From NCBI RefSeq assembly GCF_007828955.1, contig NZ_VIVR01000001.1:2728001-2792000 (forward strand): 64,000 nt of DNA, read 5' to 3'. Position numbers and translations under genes: made by a program. Shown here one piece after another: positions 22,773 through 29,878 of this stretch (positions within the stretch are counted from its first letter, which is position 1; every line of letters starts with the position of its first letter). The notes under the pieces were generated by a model. That model did not search any database. It was not told where the DNA came from and was given only the letters and a program-made list of their open reading frames with translations. The DNA comes from Kitasatospora atroaurantiaca. GTDB lineage: Bacteria; Actinomycetota; Actinomycetes; Streptomycetales; Streptomycetaceae.

Positions 22773-24542
22773 TCACCCGGCGGGCGGAGGCCCGTCCAGC
22801 GGACGGCCGACGACGCCGGGACGGCGCTGCCAGGGGTGCGGGCCGCCGGGCGGGCGGTACTCGACGCCGAGGGCGTCCAGCCGGGCGTAGTGGGTGGTCA
22901 TCCGCCGCTCGAAGTCGGCGAAGTCGCGGGCGGCGGGGGCGGACCAGGCCACCTCCGCGAAGGCCGCGAGCCTGGGGAAGGCCCGGTAGTCGATGTCCCG
23001 GGCGTCGGCCATGAACTCCGTCCACAGGTTGGCCTGGGTCCCGATCACATGGCGGGCGGCCGCTTCGTCGAGCTCCGCCGGTACGGGCTCGAAGCGGTAG
23101 ACGTCCTCCAGGCTGCGGACGTACCCGACCGGGATGGGCTCGTCCTCGCCGGCCGCCTGCCGGTGGTCCAGGTAGACGTGCTGCTCGGGGCACATCACCA
23201 CGTCGTGGCCGGCCCTCGCGGCGGCGACCCCGCCCGCGTAGCCCCGCCAGGAGGACACTGCGGCACGTGACCGCCGCCTCGCCTCCGGGCGCTCATCGTC
23301 CGGTGCCGACGCTCCTCCCTCCGGCGCTCCCTCCTTCGTCGGTCGCTTGTCGCTCGTCGCTTTCGCCACCGGCGCGCCCTTCGGCTCGGCAGCAATGGCA
23401 AGGCCCCCTTCGAGGATCTCGTCCCAGCCGATCAGCCGGCGCCCGCGGGCCGCCAGCCAGCGGTCGAAGTGCCGGATGAACCAGCTCTGCAGCTCGTCCT
23501 CGTCGGCCAGCCCCAGCTCCTTGATCCGGGCCTGGGCGGCCGGGCTGGCCCGCCACTGGTCCTTGGGGCACTCGTCGCCGCCGAGGTGGATGAACTCGGA
23601 GGGGAAGATCTCCAGCAGCTCCTCCAGGACGCCCTCGAAGAAGCGCAGCGTCCCCTCGGAGACGTTCAGTACGTTGGGGTTGATCCCCCAGTCGGTCCAG
23701 ACGCCCAGCGCGGCGGTGTCCACCACATCGGCATTCCCGAGCTCCGGGTAGGCCGCGATGGCGGCCTGGGAGTGGCCCGGCAGGTCGATCTCGGGGACGA
23801 CGGTGATGTGCCGCTTCGTGGCGTACGAGACGATCTCGCGCAGGTCGTCCTGGGTGTAGTAACCCCCGTGCGGCCGGTCGTCCCTGCGCTCCCCCGCCCG
23901 GAACCCGACCATCGAGCGCTCCCGCCAGGCGCCGACCTCGGTGAGCCGCGGGTAGCGCTTGATCTCGACCCGCCAGCCCTGGTCGTCCGTGAGGTGCAGG
24001 TGGAGCACGTTGAGCTTGTGCACGGCCATCAGGTCGAGGAAGCGCAGCACGTCCGCCTTGGGCAGGAAGTGCCGGGAGACGTCCAGCAGAACGCCGCGCC
24101 AGCCGAAGCGGGGAGCGTCCTCGATCAGGATGTCCGGGATCTTCCAGCGCGGGCCGTCGATCGGTGCCTTCCGGAAGGCCCGGGGCCCGAGCAGCTGGCG
24201 GAGGGTCTGTGCGGCGTAGAAGAGGCCCGGCCGCCCGCCGCCGCGGATGCTCGCGCCGTACACGTCGACGGACATCCGGTACGCCTCACGGCCGGAGCTC
24301 GCCCGCAGCTCGGGGTCGAAGTCCAGGCAGACGGCGTGCGCCGTGCGGCGGCCCTCGTCGAGCGAGCACGCGTCGAAGGTGAACCCGGTCGCGGCGCTCA
24401 GCTCCGCGCGCAGCCAGCGGGCGACGCCCTCGGCCCCGTGGGCCGCGGCGATCCGGGTCTTCGCAGACAGCTCGAACGTCCACTCGTGGGGCTCCCACGT
24501 CTGGACGCGCTGCGGGGCAGGGATGAGGTCCATGCGGCCCAT
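22773..24542 (-). CDS. Beta-N-acetylhexosaminidase (GH20)
   Basis: A 589-residue glycoside hydrolase family 20 enzyme that releases terminal N-acetylhexosamine from chitooligosaccharides. The catalytic pair is Asp323-Glu324 in HLGGDECPK. Other GH20 markers are LLDVSRHF, LHLTDDQGWR, PEIDLPGHSQA and SSWRGYAGG. No signal peptide is visible, so it is probably cytosolic. Between GWDEILEGGLA and AVSSWRG lies a ~41-residue Lys/Arg/Glu/Pro-rich insert not expected in the fold, encoded by a dispersed repeat. An ATG three codons later (24533) is an alternative start. A DasR-type operator lies 20-35 bases upstream. Confidence 0.9.
   Translation of the reverse strand: MGRMDLIPAPQRVQTWEPHEWTFELSAKTRIAAAHGAEGVARWLRAELSAATGFTFDACSLDEGRRTAHAVCLDFDPELRASSGREAYRMSVDVYGASIRGGGRPGLFYAAQTLRQLLGPRAFRKAPIDGPRWKIPDILIEDAPRFGWRGVLLDVSRHFLPKADVLRFLDLMAVHKLNVLHLHLTDDQGWRVEIKRYPRLTEVGAWRERSMVGFRAGERRDDRPHGGYYTQDDLREIVSYATKRHITVVPEIDLPGHSQAAIAAYPELGNADVVDTAALGVWTDWGINPNVLNVSEGTLRFFEGVLEELLEIFPSEFIHLGGDECPKDQWRASPAAQARIKELGLADEDELQSWFIRHFDRWLAARGRRLIGWDEILEGGLAIAAEPKGAPVAKATSDKRPTKEGAPEGGASAPDDERPEARRRSRAAVSSWRGYAGGVAAARAGHDVVMCPEQHVYLDHRQAAGEDEPIPVGYVRSLEDVYRFEPVPAELDEAAARHVIGTQANLWTEFMADARDIDYRAFPRLAAFAEVAWSAPAARDFADFERRMTTHYARLDALGVEYRPPGGPHPWQRRPGVVGRPLDGPPPAG
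23269..23356 (-). repeat. Dispersed repeat inserted in frame in the hexosaminidase gene
   Basis: The minus strand carries GAGCGACAAGCGAC, GGAGCGCCGGAG, CGTCGGCACCGG, GAGCGCCCGG and GGCGAG in the same order and nearly the same spacing as 143-222. It encodes the charged insert around residues 395-425 (SDKRPTKEGAPEGG and on) of the GH20 enzyme without breaking the frame. Confidence 0.6.
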
Positions 24543-24561
24543 CCTGCCCCGCCCACCCCGC

Positions 24562-24577
24562 ACTGGCATAGACCAAT
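24562..24577. promoter_or_regulatory. Probable DasR operator (dre)
   Basis: Read on the minus strand, ATTGGTCTATGCCAGT matches the dre consensus A(C/G)TGGTCTAGACCA(C/G)T at about 13 of 16 positions. It ends 20 bases before the hexosaminidase start. DasR, the GlcNAc-responsive GntR regulator of Streptomyces, controls chitin and GlcNAc genes, which fits the product. Confidence 0.7.
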
Positions 24578-24612
24578 GCGCAGGTCAGCTCATGCGGCTC
24601 AGCTCGTGCGGC

Positions 24613-24888
24613 TCAGCTCTTGTCGTCGCCGCCCTCGGGCTTGCCGATGCCGTCGAAGATCTCCTTGCACATCGGACAGACCGGGTACTTCTTCGGGTCA
24701 CGCCCGGGCACCCAGACCTTGCCGCACAGCGCCACCACGGGAGAGCCCGAGAGGGCGCTCTCCATGATCTTGTCCTTCTGGACGTAGTGCGCGAAGCGCT
24801 CGTGGTCGCCGTCCCCATGGGAGACCTGGGGGACGGGCTCGACCAGGGTGCCGGTGCCGAGGCCGCGCTCGGGCTCAAGAGTGCTCAT
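24613..24888 (-). CDS. DUF3039-type small zinc-ribbon protein
   Basis: A 91-residue actinobacterial protein with two cysteine clusters: VALCGKVWVPGRDPKKYPVC and CPMCKEIFDG. It is likely a zinc ribbon of unknown function (DUF3039 family, from recall). The ATG at 24888 gives the usual N-terminus MSTLEPERG. There is no ribosome binding site, but TAGACT ends eight bases upstream, so the transcript may start at or next to the ATG (leaderless). The conserved KYPVCPMCKEIF segment argues for a real gene. Confidence 0.75.
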   Translation of the reverse strand: MSTLEPERGLGTGTLVEPVPQVSHGDGDHERFAHYVQKDKIMESALSGSPVVALCGKVWVPGRDPKKYPVCPMCKEIFDGIGKPEGGDDKS

Positions 24889-24941
24889 AGGTGCCAAGTC
24901 TATGGGGGCGGCTCCGGAGCGGGCCAGCATCGGGAGGACGG

Positions 24942-25511
24942 TCAGTTCAGCGTCGGGTCGTCCGGATAGGTGGCCAGCATCGCCAGCGGCCCCCGCTGGC
25001 GGCGCAGCACCGAGCGCCAGAGCCGCTCCGGCTCCGGACAGAAGATGTCGCCAGGCTCACAGTCGACGACGTACCAGGCGCCCTCGGCGAGCTCGTTCTC
25101 CAGCTGGCCGGGCGACCAGCCCGCGTACCCGGCGAACACCCGCAGGCCGCCGAGCTCGCCGACCAGCACCTCGGGCGGCGCCTCCAGGTCGACCAGGCCG
25201 ATCGCACCGTGCACCCGCCGCCAGCCGAGCGGTTCGGCCTGCCCCGGCTCGCCGGGCACCACCGCGACCGCGAGCGCCGAGTCGAGCGCCACCGGGCCGC
25301 CCTGGAACACCACGGAGGGACGTCCGGCCAGGTCGGCCCACCCGTCGAGCACCGCGGCGACCTCGATCGGGGTCGGGCGGTTGAGCACCACGCCGAGCGC
25401 GCCCTGGGCATCGTGGTCGAGGAGCAGCACGACGGCCCGGACGAAGTTCGGGTCGGTCAGCAGGGGCGTCGCGACGAGGAGTCGGCCGGTGTGGGAGAGG
25501 GCCGGGGTCAT
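24942..25511 (-). CDS. YqgE/AlgH family protein
   Basis: A 189-residue member of the AlgH/YqgE (DUF179) family. Markers are GRLLVATPLLTDPNFVRAVV, GVVLNRPT, FQGGPVA and RVFAGYAGWSPGQLENEL. The molecular function is not established; structures show a conserved surface pocket. The start at 25511 gives the family length. It lies on the minus strand just upstream of the DUF3039 gene (53-bp gap) and divergent from murA. Confidence 0.85.
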   Translation of the reverse strand: MTPALSHTGRLLVATPLLTDPNFVRAVVLLLDHDAQGALGVVLNRPTPIEVAAVLDGWADLAGRPSVVFQGGPVALDSALAVAVVPGEPGQAEPLGWRRVHGAIGLVDLEAPPEVLVGELGGLRVFAGYAGWSPGQLENELAEGAWYVVDCEPGDIFCPEPERLWRSVLRRQRGPLAMLATYPDDPTLN

Positions 25512-25816
25512 GCCCACATGATCCCGCAGTCCGGCCCCGGACGGGCGCCCAACACGAAACCCGGACTCGGTCGCCGAACACCCGTACGGCCGAACCGGGC
25601 GGTCGGAGTCCACCCGGAGAGAGCACGATCACTAATGGGGCGCAAAGGAACCAATCGGCCGCCCATTACCATCTACGAGGGTGGTGGCCCCTCGACTCGG
25701 TCGAGACCCGCTCCCCGGCCACGTCGGGACCGACCCCCCGGCCCCGTAGCCACCCCGCACAGCGCCACCGCAGAAGCCCTGCCCCGCTCCCCCTGGCATC
25801 CCGGATTGCGAGAACG
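25512..25816. other. Divergent region before murA
   Basis: About 305 bp between the divergent yqgE/algH-type gene and murA, holding both promoters. No gene or RNA was recognised. There is no convincing ribosome binding site directly before murA. Confidence 0.35.
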
Positions 25817-27157
25817 ATGACCGACGACGTCCTGCTGGTCCACGGCGGTAACCCGCTCGAAGGCGAGATCCGCGTCCGCGGTGCGAAGAACCTGGTCCCC
25901 AAGGCCATGGTCGCTGCCCTGCTGGGCACGGGCCCCAGCAGACTGCGTAACGTCCCGGACATCCGCGATGTGAAGGTTGTGCGCGGATTGCTCCAGCTGC
26001 ACGGTGTGACGGTGCGCACCGGCGACGAGGAGGGCGAGCTGATCCTCGACCCCTCGCACGTGGAGAGCGCCAACGTCGCCGACATCGACGCGCACGCCGG
26101 CTCCTCGCGCATCCCGATCCTGTTCTGCGGCCCGCTGCTGCACCGCCTCGGCCACGCCTTCATCCCGGGCCTCGGCGGCTGCGACATCGGCGGCCGCCCG
26201 GTCGACTTCCACTTCGAGGTGCTGCGCCAGTTCGGCGCCACCATCGAGAAGCACCCGCAGGGCACCTACCTGGTCGCCCCGCAGCGCCTGCGCGGCACCA
26301 AGATCGAGCTGCCGTACCCGTCGGTCGGAGCGACCGAGCAGGTGCTGCTGACGGCCGTCCTCGCCGAGGGCGTCACCGAGCTGCGCAACGCGGCCATCGA
26401 GCCGGAGATCGTCGACCTGATCTGCGTGCTGCAGAAGATGGGCGCGATCATCTCGATGGGCACCGACCGCACCATCCTGATCACCGGCGTGGACGAGCTC
26501 GGCGGCTACACCCACCGCGCTCTGCCGGACCGCCTGGAGGCCGCCTCCTGGGCCTGCGCGGCGCTGGCCACCCGGGGCGACATCTACATCCGGGGCGCAC
26601 GCCAGCTGGAGATGATGACCTTCCTCAACACCTTCCGGAAGGTCGGCGGCGCCTTCGAGGTCGACGACGAGGGCATCCGCTTCTGGCACCCGGGCGGCGA
26701 GCTCAAGGCCGTCGTCCTGGAGACGGACGTCCACCCCGGCTTCCAGACCGACTGGCAGCAGCCGCTGGTGGTCGCGCTGACCCAGGCCACCGGCCTGTCC
26801 ATCGTGCACGAGACCGTGTACGAGTCCCGGCTGGGCTTCACCACCGCGCTGAACCAGATGGGCGCGCACATCCAGCTGTACCGCGAGTGCCTGGGCGGCA
26901 CCCCGTGCCGCTTCGGCGCCCGCAACTTCCTGCACTCGGCGGTGGTCTCCGGCCCGTCCAAGCTGATCGGCGGCGAGCTCGTCATTCCCGACCTGCGCGG
27001 CGGCTTCTCGTACCTGATCGCGGCCCTGGCCGCCGAGGGCACCTCCACCGTGCACGGCATCGACCTGATCAACCGCGGCTACGAGAACTTCATGGAGAAG
27101 CTCCGTGACCTCGGCGCCCATGTCGAGCTGCCCAGCGAGGAGCTGGTGACGGCCTGA
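25817..27157 (+). CDS. murA: UDP-N-acetylglucosamine 1-carboxyvinyltransferase
   Basis: A 446-residue EPSP-synthase-fold enzyme. It transfers enolpyruvate from phosphoenolpyruvate to UDP-GlcNAc, the first committed step of peptidoglycan synthesis, in the cytosol. The fosfomycin-target cysteine is present as Cys122 in LGGCDIGGRPVD, and the N-terminal RVRGAKN supplies the conserved Lys-Asn. The length is slightly above the usual ~420. It is followed by a bidirectional terminator and the convergent hup gene. The name rests on the catalytic motif; a MurA-like paralogue cannot be excluded. Confidence 0.88.
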   Translation: MTDDVLLVHGGNPLEGEIRVRGAKNLVPKAMVAALLGTGPSRLRNVPDIRDVKVVRGLLQLHGVTVRTGDEEGELILDPSHVESANVADIDAHAGSSRIPILFCGPLLHRLGHAFIPGLGGCDIGGRPVDFHFEVLRQFGATIEKHPQGTYLVAPQRLRGTKIELPYPSVGATEQVLLTAVLAEGVTELRNAAIEPEIVDLICVLQKMGAIISMGTDRTILITGVDELGGYTHRALPDRLEAASWACAALATRGDIYIRGARQLEMMTFLNTFRKVGGAFEVDDEGIRFWHPGGELKAVVLETDVHPGFQTDWQQPLVVALTQATGLSIVHETVYESRLGFTTALNQMGAHIQLYRECLGGTPCRFGARNFLHSAVVSGPSKLIGGELVIPDLRGGFSYLIAALAAEGTSTVHGIDLINRGYENFMEKLRDLGAHVELPSEELVTA

Positions 27158-27192
27158 TCCCCCCTGGACGGCCCTGAGGGCCCGGAACGGCC

Positions 27193-27229
27193 AGAGGCCC
27201 GGTCCCCCCGCGAGGGGGACCGGGCCTCT
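27193..27229. terminator. Bidirectional terminator between murA and hup
   Basis: AGAGGCCCGGTCCCCC (27193-27208) pairs perfectly with 27214-27229 around a 5-base loop, 35 bp after murA and 18 bp after the convergent hup stop. Confidence 0.88.
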
Positions 27230-27247
27230 GTCACGAGCTACAAGGAC

Positions 27248-27529
27248 TTACTTGCCCTTGGCGGCTTCCTTCAGCTTCGAACCGGCGCTGACCTTCGCGC
27301 TGTAGCCGGCCGGGATCTGGATCGGGTCGCCGGTCTGCGGGTTGCGGGCGGTACGAGCGGCACGGTGGGTGCGCTCGAAGGTCAGGAAGCCGGGGATGGT
27401 GACCTTCTCGTCACCCTTGGCCACGACCTCGCCGACGACCTCGGCGAAGGCAGCCAGAACGGCGTCGGCGTCCTTGCGGGTCACCTCGGCGCGCTCGGAC
27501 AGAGCGGCCACCAGCTCACTGCGGTTCAT
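27248..27529 (-). CDS. hupA: HU-family nucleoid protein
   Basis: A 93-residue HU protein: MNRSELVAALSER start, VTIPGFLTFERTHR saddle and RNPQTGDPIQIPA beta arm. It binds and bends DNA nonspecifically as a dimer. It is the short HU type without the Lys/Ala-rich C-terminal extension of HupS. GGAGT precedes the ATG at 27529; a longer in-frame reading to 27784 is not supported. The gene order murA-hup-malic enzyme is shared with other streptomycetes. Confidence 0.92.
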   Translation of the reverse strand: MNRSELVAALSERAEVTRKDADAVLAAFAEVVGEVVAKGDEKVTIPGFLTFERTHRAARTARNPQTGDPIQIPAGYSAKVSAGSKLKEAAKGK

Positions 27530-28024
27530 GTGTACTCCTGTGGTCTGTTCGCGTTGCGGTGTGCGGGGGCCCCATCGGTCGTCCCTCCGGGGGAACCCGG
27601 CTGGGCCGCTGGTCCGCACACTGTGCTCATTCAGGCGAGGGTTGGTCAGGGGTCGGGCTTGCACCCCGAAGCGCCTCAAACCGCACTGCCTGGGTACGAA
27701 TCCTGCCCCGACCGGCACTGAGAAAGCCAATCGGGCTCCGGCGAGATTGACCCGAACAGCGCCCGCCCGGCGAAGTTGTGACACTCCGTCGGCTCCGGCG
27801 GACCGGCGCGGGCGGCGGTCGGGACGACACGCCGAGATGCCAAGGGGACGTTCCGTACTTGTCGGACACGCCTGCCCCGTGCAGGGCTACCGTACGCCCT
27901 GGCACCGACAAGCCCAAACACGCCCCTTCCCCTTGTGTCGCAAGGGTTCGGGGCGTGTACGGCCGGGCAGGGTCGTCAATCGGTCATTTGACCGAGCAAC
28001 AGTGACACTCCGGTGACGCCGAGA
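27530..28024. other. Long region upstream of hup
   Basis: About 495 bp between the malic enzyme stop and the hup start, both on the minus strand. It holds the malic enzyme terminator (27918-27958), a perfect palindrome TCGGTCATTTGACCGA (27980-27995), a tRNA-like but unconvincing segment (27651-27713), and presumably a long hup leader. No gene was recognised. Confidence 0.45.
27918..27958 (-). terminator. Terminator of the malic enzyme gene
   Basis: ACACGCCCC pairs with GGGGCGTGT, and inside it CCCTTG pairs with CAAGGG around TGTCG. On the minus strand the stem is followed by TTTGGGCTTGT. It lies ~67 bases after the malic enzyme stop. Confidence 0.65.
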
Positions 28025-29500
28025 TCAGAGCCGAACGGCCGGGAACGAGGTCGTGTCCAGCGTCCCGACGATGCCCGGGGTGGGCTTCGACGGGGCGAGT
28101 TCGCCCTCGCCGCGCGCCGCCACGGCGGCCTCGCGGACGGCCGCCGCCACGGTCTTGGCGACGTCCGGGTGGAAGACGCTGGGGATGATGTAGTTGGCGT
28201 TGAGCTGGTCGTCCGCGACGGTGGTGGCCAGCGCGCGGGCGGCAGCGATCATCATCTCGGTGTTGACGGTCTTGCTCTGCGCGTCCAGCAGGCCGCGGAA
28301 GACGCCGGGGAAGACCAGCACGTTGTTGATCTGGTTCGGGAAGTCGCTGCGGCCGGTGGCGACCACGGCGGCGGTCTGGCGGGCCACGGCCGGGTCGACC
28401 TCCGGGTCCGGGTTGGCCAGGGCGAAGACGATCGCGTCCTCGGCCATGGTGGCCAGGTCCTCGCCGTCCAGCACGTTCGGGGCCGAGACGCCGATGAAGA
28501 CGTCCGCGCCCGCCACGGCCTCCTTGAGGGTGCCGGTGCGGCCCGAACGGTTGGTGTGCTCGGCGATCCAGCGCAGCGAGTCGTTGAGGTCCTCCCGGCC
28601 GCTGTGGACCACACCGCGCACGTCCGCGACGGTGGCGTGCTCGACGCCGGCGGCCAGGAGCAGCTTGAGGATGGCGGTACCGGCCGCGCCGGCGCCCGAC
28701 ATCACCACGCGGATCTCGGAGATGTCCTTGCCGACCACCCGCAGGGCGTTGGTGAGGGCCGCCAGGACGACGATCGCGGTGCCGTGCTGGTCGTCGTGGA
28801 AGACCGGGATGTCCAGGGCCTCGCGCAGCCGGGCCTCGATCTCGAAGCAGCGCGGCGCGGAGATGTCCTCCAGGTTGATGCCCGCGAAGCCGGGGGCGAT
28901 CGCCTTGACGATGGCCACGATCTCGTCGGCGTCCTGGGTGTCCAGGCAGATCGGCCAGGCGTCGATGCCGGCGAAGCGCTTGAACAGGGCCGCCTTGCCC
29001 TCCATCACCGGCAGCGCGGCCTGCGGGCCGATGTTGCCCAGGCCCAGCACGGCGGAGCCGTCGGTGACCACGGCGACGCTGTTGCGCTTGATGGTGAGGC
29101 GGCGGGCGTCCTCGGGGTTCTCGGCGATCGCCATGCAGACCCGGGCGACACCGGGGGTGTAGATCATCGACAGGTCGTCACGGTTGCGGATCGGCAGCTT
29201 GGACGACATCTCGATCTTGCCGCCGAGGTGCATCAGGAAGGTACGGTCCGAGACCTTGCCGATGGTGACACCGTCGATCGCCCGGATCTTCTCGACGATC
29301 TCCTCGCCGTGCGCGACCGAGGACGCGGCGACGGTCACGTCGATCCGCAGCGCCTCCAGGCCGGAGGCGGTGACGTCGAGACCCGTGACCGAACCGCCGG
29401 AGGACTCGACGGCAGTGGTGATCGAGCTGACGGCGTTGCCCGTGGCCGGCACCTCCAGCCGCACCGTGATCGAGTTCGAGACACTGGGCACCGTCGCCAT
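28025..29500 (-). CDS. NAD-dependent malic enzyme with N-terminal ACT-like domain
   Basis: A 491-residue malic enzyme that decarboxylates malate to pyruvate. Residues ~8-80 resemble an ACT regulatory domain (SITVRLEVPATGNAVSSITTAVESSGG in pattern). The catalytic part has the Tyr motif MIYTPGVARVC, the Lys region VMEGKAALFKRF, the metal site FHDDQHGTAIV, and the dinucleotide loop SGAGAAGTAI. The start at 29500 is supported by AAGGA just upstream; a longer reading is not needed. It is transcribed away from the HelD gene, with a palindrome TTCAAC-N5-GTTGAA 46 bases before the ATG. Confidence 0.9.
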   Translation of the reverse strand: MATVPSVSNSITVRLEVPATGNAVSSITTAVESSGGSVTGLDVTASGLEALRIDVTVAASSVAHGEEIVEKIRAIDGVTIGKVSDRTFLMHLGGKIEMSSKLPIRNRDDLSMIYTPGVARVCMAIAENPEDARRLTIKRNSVAVVTDGSAVLGLGNIGPQAALPVMEGKAALFKRFAGIDAWPICLDTQDADEIVAIVKAIAPGFAGINLEDISAPRCFEIEARLREALDIPVFHDDQHGTAIVVLAALTNALRVVGKDISEIRVVMSGAGAAGTAILKLLLAAGVEHATVADVRGVVHSGREDLNDSLRWIAEHTNRSGRTGTLKEAVAGADVFIGVSAPNVLDGEDLATMAEDAIVFALANPDPEVDPAVARQTAAVVATGRSDFPNQINNVLVFPGVFRGLLDAQSKTVNTEMMIAAARALATTVADDQLNANYIIPSVFHPDVAKTVAAAVREAAVAARGEGELAPSKPTPGIVGTLDTTSFPAVRL

Positions 29501-29832
29501 CGACGTCCTTCTTCCGTCCACTGAGAGATATGCGGGAGCGTGCCGTTCAACACTTTGTTGAAGCGCCGCCCAGCGCATGCTAGACCTCGATCGTCGCACC
29601 TACCAGTGGGTAGCCAGAAATAAAGTTCATTGATTGCACAGAGCCCACAAAGAGATTCCTGCGACCGGGTCCACATGCTGAAAATCTGCCGGAGCCGGAC
29701 TGCCCCACGGACTCCATGCGTTACATTGGACGGGACACCGGCTCGATCCAAGCCCCCGGGCCCAACCTTAGTCGCTTCGAGCGACCACTTGCCGCGAGGC
29801 GAGCATGGCGGGTCGGTGTCACCAACGTGAAC
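29501..29832. other. Promoter region of the malic enzyme gene
   Basis: About 330 bp, less GC-rich than the rest of the window, between the malic enzyme start and the HelD terminator. It holds an inverted repeat at 29546-29562 and a TAGCAT hexamer on the minus strand near 29578. No gene was seen. Confidence 0.4.
29546..29562. promoter_or_regulatory. Inverted repeat, possible operator
   Basis: TTCAAC-ACTTT-GTTGAA on the plus strand is a perfect 6-bp inverted repeat ending 46 bases before the malic enzyme ATG and downstream of the TAGCAT candidate -10. The regulator is unknown. Confidence 0.4.
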
Positions 29833-29867
29833 GCGGAAGGCCCCCACCGGTGGTGGGGGCCTTCCGC
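29833..29867. terminator. Terminator of the HelD-like gene
   Basis: GCGGAAGGCCCCCACC pairs perfectly with its complement at 29852-29867 around a 3-base loop. It is 11 bp downstream of the HelD-like stop codon on the minus strand. Confidence 0.85.
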
Positions 29868-29878
29868 ATGACGGGGCG

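Noticed and set aside
27651..27713. tRNA-like segment with GGTCGGG/CCCGACC ends and GGGTACGAATCC
   Set aside because: The 63-base span is too short, the T-loop has A in place of the invariant second T, and no consistent D- and anticodon arms can be drawn. At most it is a decayed tRNA remnant.
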